Numbered from the stretch's first letter, positions 16,201 to 26,127 are shown. The stretch: 64,000 nucleotides of DNA from Bacillus sp. FJAT-27916 (GCF_001183965.1 NZ_LFZV01000001.1:1652646-1716645), one strand, 5' to 3'. The notes: generated from the letters alone by a model not told the origin. Program-made: numbers and translations.

Positions 16201-17853
16201 ATGTGTGTGGAACCGAAACTACTTACGCTTTGGCAGCATACCCGCACAGGGAAGGTCAAAATCAGTGAGCTGGCTGATTTGCTTTCCTTAAGTACGAAAC
16301 AAACCACACGCTATTTACACAAATGGCATGAGGAAGGATGGCTGCACTATAAAGGAGGAACAGGTCGCGGGAGGTATTCTGAGATTACATGGCTTAAGGA
16401 TGTGGAAGCGGTTTATGAGAAACGGGTACATGAGGTGATGAAGGACGGTAAGATAGAGGAATGTGCCCGTCACCTTTTATTGGATTGGTCGAGAGATTGT
16501 AAGCTTCGGCTTGTGAGTGACTTTCAAAGCCGGCTCGGCTATGAGAAGGATGGAGAAGACCGTTTGATTATCCCGAGAAAGAGACCCTTCATAACGACCC
16601 ATCCGCTAAAAGCGCGGGATGTCCATAGTGCCAATCTGGTTGCTAATGTCTATGATCGGCTTGTATCAGTTGATGAACACAGCAGCGTACATCCTGCTCT
16701 GGCGCATAGCTGGGAGCTGAATGATGCCAGGCTGCGTCTCTATCTGCGGAAAGGTGTAAAGTTCCATGACGGTTCCCCCATGTCAGCGGAGGATGTATGT
16801 GACTGTCTTAGGAAGATGAGTCAGCATCCATTTTATGAAAGGATGTGGGCGCCTGTCTCAGCAATCAAGGCAAGAAGTCCCTATGTGATAGACCTTGAAT
16901 TTCGCTATCCATGCCACTACGCTCTTCATCTCCTTGGAATCATGGCCGCGAGCATTTATAAAGAAGCTGGAGGGAGTCTATACGGAACAGGCAGCTTCTC
17001 TATTGTCAGAAATGATGACACAAAGACGTTGCTGCATGCGTTTCAGGAATATTATAAGGAACGTGCCTTTTTAGATGAAATTGAATATGTACAGGTGCCG
17101 AGGGATTTTGAGAATCTCTACCGGTCGTCCGCACAATCGGAGAATTATGAGACGTATAAAGTAGACAGCGATTTTGGATTTGGGCTGATCATCATGAATA
17201 GTTATCGGAATTCGGATATTGCCCGGGATGATGTGAGAGACTTTCTTCATTTTCAAGTGACAAAGCTCAGGCAGCTGCTTCGAGAGATTGATGCAAGATT
17301 GATTCCGAATGAACAAGGGTTTCTTGCAGGAATCAGTCAGCCATATGAGCTGGGAGAAATAAACTGTCCAGTCCTTCGTAAACCGCTGGTGATTCAAATG
17401 AGTGAATATAGCAGGCAGACTGCCGAACGCTTTAGAGAAATTCTTGTTAGAGCTGGATGTCCTGTTGAATTGGTACAGGTACCGTTTGCAGACACACTCG
17501 ATAATGGCATCAATGACTATGGCTGCGATATCTTTTTCCATGGAGAGGTGTTTGAGATGGACCAGAAGTTCTCCTTCTTTCAGTTCCTGTTTGGCGGCAC
17601 CTCTCCTCTTCAATCCGTTCTTGATGACTGTGTTGATATGGAAGCGTGGCTAAAACGGTATGCAATGACAGCTGTATCGGAGTGGATGCCGCTGCATATC
17701 GAGATGGAACGCTTTTTGATAGAAACATCACGAGCTGTTCCTCTTTATTATTCTAAGAGAAGCTTTCTGTTTACGGATGACCTCATGGATGTAGAGACCA
17801 GATATTTCGGGCATGCTGATTTCTCCAAGCTGTGGATGAAGCCAAGCTTCTAA
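16201..17853 (+). CDS. SgrR-family transcriptional regulator (HTH plus solute-binding-like domain)
   Basis: A 550-residue cytoplasmic protein: an N-terminal winged-helix domain (about 1-110; ISELADLLSLSTKQTTRYLHK), then a periplasmic-binding-protein family 5 (oligopeptide/nickel-type) domain used as a ligand sensor (about 130-450; HPALAHSWELND, LRKGVKFHDGSPMSAEDVCD), then a C-terminal segment. No signal peptide, as expected for a regulator. It probably controls the divergent MFS gene; the 98-bp shared region would hold the operator, but I cannot single out a site. Start: ATG at 16201 touches a G-run ribosome site, so GTG at 16207 is an alternative. Confidence 0.88.
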   Translation: MCVEPKLLTLWQHTRTGKVKISELADLLSLSTKQTTRYLHKWHEEGWLHYKGGTGRGRYSEITWLKDVEAVYEKRVHEVMKDGKIEECARHLLLDWSRDCKLRLVSDFQSRLGYEKDGEDRLIIPRKRPFITTHPLKARDVHSANLVANVYDRLVSVDEHSSVHPALAHSWELNDARLRLYLRKGVKFHDGSPMSAEDVCDCLRKMSQHPFYERMWAPVSAIKARSPYVIDLEFRYPCHYALHLLGIMAASIYKEAGGSLYGTGSFSIVRNDDTKTLLHAFQEYYKERAFLDEIEYVQVPRDFENLYRSSAQSENYETYKVDSDFGFGLIIMNSYRNSDIARDDVRDFLHFQVTKLRQLLREIDARLIPNEQGFLAGISQPYELGEINCPVLRKPLVIQMSEYSRQTAERFREILVRAGCPVELVQVPFADTLDNGINDYGCDIFFHGEVFEMDQKFSFFQFLFGGTSPLQSVLDDCVDMEAWLKRYAMTAVSEWMPLHIEMERFLIETSRAVPLYYSKRSFLFTDDLMDVETRYFGHADFSKLWMKPSF

Positions 17854-17951
17854 AAAATCGATTTCTTTTTTCCTCGATAAGGTTTGCAATAGGCGGGGGG
17901 GAGTTGTATCATTAAAGGCGCAAACGGATAGTAAATGAATAGGGTGAAATT

Positions 17952-19106
17952 ATGAAAATGACATTAATCGCGACGGCCGCTATGGGGCTTGAAGCGTTAG
18001 TTGCGCAGGAAGTGCGCGACTTAGGATATGAATGCACAGTAGAAAATGGACGGGTCCTCTTTGAAGGGGATGAAACCGCCATTGCGAGAGCGAATATGTG
18101 GCTCCGGACAGCTGACAGGGTGAAGATCCTTGTTGGCGAGTTCAAGGCGTACACATTCGATGAGCTATTTGAGAAAACAAAGAAGCTCCCATGGGAGAAT
18201 TATTTAGATGAAACAGCTGAATTCCCTGTCCTTGGGAAATCGGTTAAGTCCAAATTATTCAGCGTATCAGATTGCCAGGCTATCGTAAAGAAAGCGATTG
18301 TTGAACGCATGAAAAAAGCGTATAAAAAGGACGGCTGGCTTGATGAAAATGGGCCATTGTACCGAATTGAGGTTGGACTATTGAAAGACCGTGCTACGCT
18401 TACGATTGATACGACTGGACCGCAGGCACTTCATAAGAGGGGCTACCGGACCGGACAAGGGGAGGCGCCTCTGAAAGAGACCTTGGCTGCAGCACTAGTA
18501 AAGCTCACGAACTGGACACCAGATCGCCCGCTTGTTGATCCATTCTGCGGCTCAGGTACCATCGCAATTGAAGCGGCCATGATTGGCCAGAATATCGCAC
18601 CTGGATTTAACCGTGAATTCGTGTCTGAAACATGGCCGATGATCGATTCAAGCATATGGGATAAGGTCCGTGATGAAGCGGATGAACTAGCGAACTATGA
18701 CCAGCCGCTTGATATCTCCGGCTATGACATTGACCACCGTATGGTTCAAATTGCGAAGGACAACGCCCTCGAGGCCGGCTTTGCTGACCTTATTGAGTTC
18801 AAGCAAATGCAGGTAAAGGACTTCACGACAACAAAGGAATATGGCGTCATTATCGGTAACCCGCCGTACGGTGAGCGATTAAGCGACCGTCCGTCTGTTG
18901 AACGCATGTATAAGGAAATGGGCGAGGTCCTCAGACCGTATGACACATGGTCTGTTTATATGATGACCTCTGATGAGAACTTCGAGCAATTCTACGGCAA
19001 GCCGGCAACGAAGAAACGCAAGCTGTTTAACGGCTTCATCCGTACGGATTATTATCAATACTGGGGCAAAAGACCGCCTCGCAAGACAGTAACTGAAACT
19101 GAATAA
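17952..19106 (+). CDS. ypsC: YpsC, THUMP-domain class I rRNA (guanine-N2) methyltransferase
   Basis: A 384-residue SAM-dependent RNA methyltransferase of the RlmL/RlmK N-terminal type. The THUMP RNA-binding domain covers about residues 45-160; the catalytic Rossmann domain begins near VDPFCGSGTIAIEAA (SAM-binding motif I) and has the target-base motif NPPYGERL at 303-310. E. coli RlmL methylates 23S rRNA; the exact target of YpsC is inferred. AGGGTG lies 7 bases before the ATG. In B. subtilis it follows rnpB directly; here the MFS/SgrR pair lies between. Confidence 0.93.
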   Translation: MKMTLIATAAMGLEALVAQEVRDLGYECTVENGRVLFEGDETAIARANMWLRTADRVKILVGEFKAYTFDELFEKTKKLPWENYLDETAEFPVLGKSVKSKLFSVSDCQAIVKKAIVERMKKAYKKDGWLDENGPLYRIEVGLLKDRATLTIDTTGPQALHKRGYRTGQGEAPLKETLAAALVKLTNWTPDRPLVDPFCGSGTIAIEAAMIGQNIAPGFNREFVSETWPMIDSSIWDKVRDEADELANYDQPLDISGYDIDHRMVQIAKDNALEAGFADLIEFKQMQVKDFTTTKEYGVIIGNPPYGERLSDRPSVERMYKEMGEVLRPYDTWSVYMMTSDENFEQFYGKPATKKRKLFNGFIRTDYYQYWGKRPPRKTVTETE

Positions 19107-19114
19107 TGTTAATG

Positions 19115-19144
19115 AAACGCTGAGCCTTTGCTCAGCGTTTTTTT
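19115..19144 (+). terminator. intrinsic terminator after ypsC
   Basis: AAACGCTGAGC (19115-19125) pairs with GCTCAGCGTTT (19130-19140), followed by more T; tight 4-base loop. Confidence 0.92.
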
Positions 19145-19161
19145 GTTTGTAGAAAGGGGAT

Positions 19162-19365
19162 ATCGCTCTTTAAATGATTTTTCACCCATACACATACACA
19201 AGGAACAATCGCCCAAAGGCTTGTTATTTCGCTTAAACTCGAGGGATATCGCCCATACGCAGATTTGTCCGCCCATAAACGATGTGTTTTCGCCCTTAAC
19301 GGCAGCAGTATCGCCCTTATCCAATAGATTTTCGCCCATAAATAGCAGGAAATCGCCCATAAAAC
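19162..19365. repeat. degenerate tandem array, 10 units of about 20-21 bp, core TCGCCCWTA
   Basis: The CGCCC core or a close variant begins at 19164, 19183, 19210, 19230, 19250, 19270, 19291, 19312, 19333 and 19354. The last seven steps are 20, 20, 20, 21, 21, 21 and 21 bp. Between cores the sequence is not conserved. On the minus strand this reads as a 7-residue repeat (like FMGENLL), but the frame has only a TTG start without a ribosome site, so I treat it as non-coding DNA between ypsC and the lipoprotein gene. Confidence 0.8.
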
Positions 19366-19438
19366 AAGAAATATAATAAAACAATCAATCTAAATTAGCT
19401 AGACTCCCATTACATAGACAAAAGGAGGGTTCATTCCA

Positions 19439-19864
19439 TTGGAAAAGAGATTTGCTTTTCCACTCATCCTGCTCTTTATGCTGGCAGGATGTATACAAAA
19501 AAATAGCTCTCCATCACTTTCAGTTGAAAAATTAAGGGTGTTTATTCAGGAAACGAATAGTGCGTCTGATAACTACTTGATTGAGATTTTGACCAACGGC
19601 ATACAAAATGGACATGTAGCTTCATTGCCGAAGGCTATGTCCATCATCGTAAAAAAGGGCCAATTTGAATTGGATGTGACAATTGGAGCTGCTTATACAC
19701 TGAAGATTTACCGCACAGATTATGATTCCATAGAAGGAATGTATAAGGGACTAAAAGTAGAGCCGGCAGGTGCAGGGGAGCCAGAAGACCCTTTAATCAC
19801 CTATTCATTTACCGCAGAGGAGGAGATGAAATCATTGAAACTAAATATTCCCCCAAAGGATTAG
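19439..19864 (+). CDS. Putative lipoprotein, function unknown
   Basis: A 141-residue exported protein. The N-terminus is a classical lipoprotein signal: MEKR, hydrophobic stretch, lipobox LAGC with the lipidated cysteine at residue 18. The mature part has alternating strand-like segments (YTLKIYRTD, ITYSFTAEEE) and no motif I recognise. It starts with TTG at 19439, supported by AAAGGAGGG about 10 bases upstream. It lies between the repeat array and ypwA and seems to be transcribed alone or with ypwA. Confidence 0.75.
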   Translation: MEKRFAFPLILLFMLAGCIQKNSSPSLSVEKLRVFIQETNSASDNYLIEILTNGIQNGHVASLPKAMSIIVKKGQFELDVTIGAAYTLKIYRTDYDSIEGMYKGLKVEPAGAGEPEDPLITYSFTAEEEMKSLKLNIPPKD

Positions 19865-19958
19865 AGGGAAATTCGTCTGCAATAGCGAATGATGTAGGGA
19901 GTGCTGTCGCCATGTTGTGATAGAATTATCTGTATAGTTTTGTGAGGAGGAGAGAGCA

Positions 19959-21458
19959 TTGAGTACACAAATAGAAAAAGAGTTTCTGGAATACATACAA
20001 ACAATGGATGCCTATCGTGAGGCTTCTGCATTAATTGGCTGGGACCTGCGGACTGGTGCACCGAAAAAAACAATTGATAAAAGGAGCCAGGTAATTTCCA
20101 TCCTATCGAAGGTTCATTTTGAAATGGCGACTGGAGAAAAGATGGAGAAATACTTAAAGGAGCTTGCCGATTATGACGGTGAGGAGGAAATGATTAAGGA
20201 TATTGTGAAGGAATGCCGTCTTGAGTTTGGTCGCATGAGCAAAATCCCAGCTGATGAGTACAAGGAATACGTTCAGCTGCAGTCAAAGGCGGAAAGTATC
20301 TGGGAGGAAGCAAAGGACAAGGCAGATTATCAACTCTTCCGTCCATATTTAGAGCAATTGATCGAAACAAACAAGACTTTCATTCGCTATTGGGGCAAAG
20401 AGGAGCGGCCATACGATGCCCTGCTTGATATGTATGAGCCGGGCATGACGGTCGAGGTGCTGGATGAGGTATTTGGTGCCCTAAAGGCTGAAATTGTCCC
20501 GTTAGTGAAGAGAATAGCTGAATCGAAGAAAAAGCTCAACACAGACTTTATTTATAAGCATTTCGATAAGGACAATCAACGTGAATTCTGTATGAAAGCC
20601 ATTAAAGAATTAGGCTATGACCTTGAGGCTGGCAGGCTGGACACAACTGTGCATCCATTTGCGACTGCTCTGAATGCGAATGATGTCCGGATTACAACGA
20701 AGTATGATGAATCCGATTTCCGGGTAGCGGTGTTCGGAACGATTCATGAATGCGGGCATGCTGTGTATGAACAGAATATTGATAAAGCGTTAGAGGGTAC
20801 ACCTCTATGCACAGGGACATCAATGGGTATCCATGAATCCCAGTCCCTCTTCTTCGAAAACTTTATCGGCCGCAACAAACATTTCTGGTTAAGTCATTAC
20901 AATCAATTGACACAAGCCTCACCAGAGCAATTTGACAAGATTGATTTAGACACATTCTATGAAGCGATTAATGAATCAAAACCGTCGTTAATTCGTGTGG
21001 AAGCCGACGAACTTACCTATGCCTTGCATATTATGATTCGCTATGAGCTTGAGAAAATGATCTTTAATGGCGAAGTATCTGTCGAAGAGCTTCCTAAGCT
21101 TTGGAATGATAAATACGAGGAATACTTAGGTATCAGACCTGAGCATGACGGGGAAGGGATTCTCCAGGATGTGCATTGGGCAGGGGGGATGTTCGGTTAC
21201 TTCCCATCCTATGCGCTTGGATATATGTATGCTGCACAGCTGAAGGCGGCTATGCTGAAGGAAATTCCGGAGTTTGACGAACTTCTTGAACAAGGAAATC
21301 TCGAACCAATCAAGGGCTGGCTGACAAAACATGTGCACCAATTCGGGAAAAGAAAAACGCCAAAGGAAATCATTCAGCTGGCGACAGGCGAAGATTTAAA
21401 CCCTCAATATTTGGTGGAGTATCTTAAGCAAAAATACGAAACGATTTATGAACTGTAA
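19959..21458 (+). CDS. ypwA: M32 family metallocarboxypeptidase (YpwA)
   Basis: Zinc carboxypeptidase of the thermostable carboxypeptidase 1 (Taq) family, 499 residues, cytoplasmic. The zinc site is H263-E-C-G-H267 (HECGHAVYEQN) with the downstream ESQSLFFEN segment supplying the third ligand glutamate; WDLRTGAPK near the N-terminus and GYMYAAQL near the C-terminus are also family features. It starts at TTG 19959 after GAGGAGGAG. It probably recycles peptides from the C-terminus. Confidence 0.95.
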   Translation: MSTQIEKEFLEYIQTMDAYREASALIGWDLRTGAPKKTIDKRSQVISILSKVHFEMATGEKMEKYLKELADYDGEEEMIKDIVKECRLEFGRMSKIPADEYKEYVQLQSKAESIWEEAKDKADYQLFRPYLEQLIETNKTFIRYWGKEERPYDALLDMYEPGMTVEVLDEVFGALKAEIVPLVKRIAESKKKLNTDFIYKHFDKDNQREFCMKAIKELGYDLEAGRLDTTVHPFATALNANDVRITTKYDESDFRVAVFGTIHECGHAVYEQNIDKALEGTPLCTGTSMGIHESQSLFFENFIGRNKHFWLSHYNQLTQASPEQFDKIDLDTFYEAINESKPSLIRVEADELTYALHIMIRYELEKMIFNGEVSVEELPKLWNDKYEEYLGIRPEHDGEGILQDVHWAGGMFGYFPSYALGYMYAAQLKAAMLKEIPEFDELLEQGNLEPIKGWLTKHVHQFGKRKTPKEIIQLATGEDLNPQYLVEYLKQKYETIYEL

Positions 21459-21481
21459 ACAAACGTTCAATGGGAGGACTG

Positions 21482-21673
21482 TTGAGTTTGTTTGAAGTAA
21501 GATATTTTCTGGTTTTCGTCATGCTGTTCATGATCATAACAGGCTATTATTAACTTAACGCAGCTTATGCTGGATATATGCCGGAGCGTGCACAGATTCG
21601 TTCAATCATCCTGATCGCGGCAGCAATAATAGTTGTTTTGCTTACTATATTAGTCATTACCGTATTTATGTGA
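21482..21673 (+). pseudogene. small two-helix membrane protein interrupted by an in-frame TAA
   Basis: From TTG at 21482 (after GGGAGG) one frame reads a 23-residue peptide with a membrane helix (YFLVFVMLFMIITGYY), then TAA at 21551-21553, then continues without further stops as LNAAYAGYMPERAQIRS followed by a second hydrophobic helix and a stop at 21671. Joined, the frame would give a 62-residue two-helix protein. Either the gene carries a nonsense mutation, or these are two independent mini-ORFs; the second has only an internal ATG (21578) without a ribosome site. It lies between ypwA and the xpt leader. Confidence 0.45.
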
Positions 21674-21739
21674 AAAGGATTTGCATGATTTTTCCTGCGA
21701 ATTATCTGGCGAAAAATACTTCCCATTCCGGTAAAAGAT

Positions 21740-21748
21740 TGCTATAAT
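21740..21748 (+). promoter_or_regulatory. extended -10 promoter of xpt-pbuX
   Basis: TGCTATAAT, an extended -10 with a perfect hexamer, lies 27 bases before the aptamer's first helix; the -35 (around TTCCCA at 21720) is poor. Confidence 0.65.
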
Positions 21749-21775
21749 TCAATTCATATTCAAAAAACGACATTG

Positions 21776-21862
21776 CACTCATATAATCGCAGGGATATGG
21801 CCTGCAAGTATCTACCGGATTACCAGTGCGCATAGGGCGCCAAAATAATCTGACTATGAGTG
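21776..21862 (+). promoter_or_regulatory. purine (guanine-class) riboswitch aptamer with extended loop L3
   Basis: P1 is CACTCATA (21776-21783) with TATGAGTG (21855-21862). P2 is GCAGG/CCTGC (21789-21793, 21801-21805) closing the loop GATATGG. J2/3 has AGTATCTACC. P3 is GGATTA/TAATCT (21817-21822, 21846-21851). J3/1 reads GACTATG, with C at the ligand-pairing position (as C74 in B. subtilis xpt), so the ligand is guanine/hypoxanthine rather than adenine. L3 is 23 bases instead of the usual 7: CC and AAAA remain at its ends, with an inserted GCGC-ATAGG-GCGC hairpin between. Confidence 0.93.
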
Positions 21863-21917
21863 GGAACAGCTGGCATTGATTTGATTTGCCTATAGATTGA
21901 CAGTCCCATATGTTTAT

Positions 21918-23927
<2,010 letters not shown>

Positions 23928-23932
23928 AACGT

Positions 23933-23966
23933 AAAAAAGATGGTTCCTCATAGGAACCATCTTTTT
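23933..23966. terminator. terminator shared by pbuX and the convergent zinc-ribbon gene
   Basis: AAAAAAGATGGTTCCT (23933-23948) pairs with AGGAACCATCTTTTT (23952-23966) around a 3-base loop; U-tails both ways. Confidence 0.92.
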
Positions 23967-23970
23967 GTGC

Positions 23971-24150
23971 TTATATCGACTTCTTCATCCCGCACTTGCG
24001 GCATTCCCGAAGAAATACCATATCCTTCACGGAGCTTTTAAAATGCGTATTTCCGCAATTATCGCATCGACCGGCTATTTTATCCGGAAGCTCCTTATAT
24101 GTATAGATTTTATCGAGATCATATTGCTGCTGTTGTTCTTGTTCTTCCAC
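23971..24150 (-). CDS. small zinc-ribbon protein
   Basis: A 59-residue protein with two CxxC knuckles, C-D-N-C and C-R-K-C, 21 residues apart: a treble-clef/zinc-ribbon likely binding one zinc. An acidic, Gln-rich N-terminus precedes it. GAGGGTGA lies 6 bases before GTG at 24150; the upstream TTG at 24156 touches the ribosome site. Function is unknown; it ends just before the shared terminator with pbuX. Confidence 0.7.
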   Translation of the reverse strand: MEEQEQQQQYDLDKIYTYKELPDKIAGRCDNCGNTHFKSSVKDMVFLRECRKCGMKKSI

Positions 24151-24470
24151 TGTCAATCACCCTCATGCTTGTTTGGTCTCCGTTTATTATATCAAAAAGA
24201 TGAATCGCTTATGAAAAATGTGATTAGTATTTCGTATAAAAGGTGTAGCCTAATCGTTTTATCGTGCTTTTGGAGTCCCGATATCTCGGTTGACGTATGC
24301 CTCGGATATGAAATTTTCCTTTTATAAACTAGTCATCGCACCTATGATGAACAGCAATTTATTTATGAATGCTCCTGCCATCCCTCATAAGAAGTAATTA
24401 TCTTTTATGATGGTGAAAAAGCCGTCCCAAACTAATGAATAGCAGTTTTCGAATATTAAGAGTCTTGCTG
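24151..24470. other. 320 bp without recognisable gene
   Basis: AT-rich sequence with no open frame supported by a ribosome site and no strong hairpin. Its right-hand end (GCCGTCCCAAAC near 24421) faintly resembles the GTCCCAA terminus of the inverted-repeat element at 34896-35201, which might mark an old insertion. Confidence 0.4.
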
Positions 24471-24782
24471 CTACTTCCTCATTCTTATTAACTGATCATA
24501 TAATACAACGGCCTTTTCGTTATTTTGAAGACGAATAACTCTGTTATCAAACCGCTTATTAGCTCCTGAAAAATGGCTGATTGATTGCTCCATTCCGGGT
24601 ATTATCTCTTGTTTGGTAAGAATGATTGGTTTGTCATTTACTTCCTAAAAGAAAGCAAGATAATCTTCATTAGATATTCAATCCAATGAAGTAAGTGCCT
24701 GGCGACAATGCTTTGTTCTAATCAGCGATGTGTTCATCGCGAATTTTTGTGAATTCATGTAATTGCTTTGTTGGTTCAACCA
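24471..24782 (-). pseudogene. decayed gene, two in-frame stops, family uncertain
   Basis: On the minus strand one frame from 24782 to the stop at 24471-24473 stays protein-like (IILTKQEIIPGMEQSISHFS, then RVIRLQNNEKAVVLYDQLIR) but contains TGA and TAG in the middle and has no start with a ribosome site. The C-terminal strand pattern (V-I-R-L then A-V-V-L-Y) recalls SnoaL/DUF4440-type small proteins; that is only a guess. It seems to be the remains of a roughly 100-residue gene. Confidence 0.5.
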
Positions 24783-24933
24783 CTCATCATCCCTTATTCA
24801 CATATTTTTGAAGGTTCAATTTTTCCTCCGTAAGCTTGCCCAAAAGTGTAATTTTTTTGAAAAAAAGTGTATTGCTTAGTTGTGCATAATCCCCGCCACA
24901 GAAGGGTTTGACGTGTTGAGAACAGGCCTGTAC
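24783..24933. other. gene-free AT-rich stretch upstream of the des control region
   Basis: No open frame or clear hairpin. Two copies of AAAGTGTA (near 24843 and 24864) flank a T7/A7 run, which may be intrinsically bent DNA upstream of the DesR sites. Confidence 0.3.
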
Positions 24934-24972
24934 ATGACAAATGTCATATAGGCGCTATGACAGCTATGTCTG
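24934..24972 (+). promoter_or_regulatory. two probable DesR-binding palindromes
   Basis: Site 1 is a perfect palindrome ATGACA-AA-TGTCAT (24934-24947). Site 2 is ATGACA-GCTA-TGTC (24957-24970). Centres are about 24 bp apart. Relative to a start inferred near 25006 they cover about -72 to -36, the stretch where phosphorylated DesR is known to bind upstream of B. subtilis des. Confidence 0.75.
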
Positions 24973-24999
24973 CCAAATCTCTGTTCCTTTTTCTATAAT
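24971..24999 (+). promoter_or_regulatory. des promoter
   Basis: TATAAT at 24994-24999 with a poor -35 (TGCCAA, 24971-24976, 17-base spacer) abutting the second palindrome. A weak -35 next to activator sites is expected of a promoter that needs DesR. Confidence 0.65.
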
Positions 25000-25041
25000 G
25001 TATGAAAAGAACAATCAATAAAGAATAAGGGATGGGACGAT

Positions 25042-26061
25042 ATGAAAATGAAAGAAGAGCAGCTTCGGCTGCGAAAATCGATGAATCCGTATGAAAAGTC
25101 GGAAACGAAGAAGAGCGTTAAACAAATAGTGAATACGTTCGTACCTTTTATCCTCTTATGGTATATAGCTTACCTAGGTTTATCTGTTTCGGTATGGCTA
25201 ATGATTCCGCCTGCCGTGGTGGCTGCAGGTTTTTTGGTGAGAATCTTTATTATCTTCCATGATTGTTGCCATAATTCCTTTTTTAAAAGCAGAAAAGCTA
25301 ATGTGATTCTTGGGAATATCAGCGGAATTATGACCTTATTCCCATTTAAACAATGGCAGCACAGCCATAATGTCCATCATGCCGGCAGCGGTAACCTGGA
25401 TAAGCGCGGAGTCGGGGATATGTGGATGCTGACGGTGGAGGAGTATTATCAAGCGTCCAAGTGGACTCGCATCCAATATCGCTTGTACCGTAATCCGCTA
25501 GTCATGTTCGGGATTGGACCCATTTATGCGTTTTTAATCAGCAATCGCTTTAATCGCAAAAATGCCGGAAAGAAGGAAAGAAGGAATACGTATTTCACGA
25601 ATGCGGCTATTGCAGCTATTTGGGCGTTAATGTGTTATTTAGTAGGCTGGCAAGCCTTCTTGATGATCCAAGGAATCATTTTTTATCTCTCGGGTGTTGC
25701 AGGCATTTGGCTATTCTATGTCCAGCATACCTTTGAGGATTCCTATTTTGAAGAGAATGAGGATTGGGAATACGTGAAAGCGGCCGTTGAAGGAAGCTCC
25801 TATTACCAGCTTCCAAAGCTTCTTCAATGGATGACAGGGAATATTGGCTACCACCATGTGCATCATTTAAGCCCAAGGGTCCCAAATTACAAGCTCGCCG
25901 ATGCTCATATGGATACGAAGCCATTGCAGCATGTACCGACCATTACGTTAATGACAAGCTTGAAATCGCTCCGATTCCGCTTATGGGATGAACAGAAGAA
26001 AAAGTTCGTCACCTTCCGTGAAGGAAAGGCTAAAATTTCTTTAAAAAGTGAAGTCATATAA
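25042..26061 (+). CDS. des: Cold-inducible membrane phospholipid desaturase
   Basis: Acyl-lipid delta-5-type desaturase that introduces cis double bonds into membrane phospholipids after a temperature drop. The 339-residue integral membrane di-iron enzyme has the three histidine boxes: H73-DCC-H77, H107-S-H109-N-V-H112-H113 and H271-H-V-H-H275, between hydrophobic pairs of helices. It matches B. subtilis Des throughout (RIFIIFHDCCH, LPKLLQWMTGNIGYHHVHHL). AAGGGATGG precedes the ATG. DesK and DesR follow directly, so the whole cold-sensing circuit is in one place. Confidence 0.96.
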   Translation: MKMKEEQLRLRKSMNPYEKSETKKSVKQIVNTFVPFILLWYIAYLGLSVSVWLMIPPAVVAAGFLVRIFIIFHDCCHNSFFKSRKANVILGNISGIMTLFPFKQWQHSHNVHHAGSGNLDKRGVGDMWMLTVEEYYQASKWTRIQYRLYRNPLVMFGIGPIYAFLISNRFNRKNAGKKERRNTYFTNAAIAAIWALMCYLVGWQAFLMIQGIIFYLSGVAGIWLFYVQHTFEDSYFEENEDWEYVKAAVEGSSYYQLPKLLQWMTGNIGYHHVHHLSPRVPNYKLADAHMDTKPLQHVPTITLMTSLKSLRFRLWDEQKKKFVTFREGKAKISLKSEVI

Positions 26062-26127
26062 CTGCCATTTCCGCATGGAAATGGTACGATAAGGAAAAGG
26101 GAGACGTACTTTAAAAGAGGTTTTCAC

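Noticed and set aside
19109-19384. Minus-strand 91-residue frame with 7-residue repeats across the ypsC-lipoprotein gap
   Set aside because: It starts at TTG without a ribosome site and its repeat simply mirrors the 21-bp DNA repeat; the array is better described as DNA.
23965-24327. Plus-strand 120-residue hydrophobic frame
   Set aside because: It runs antisense through the zinc-ribbon gene and the pbuX terminator; no ribosome site, composition is that of reversed coding plus AT-rich spacer.
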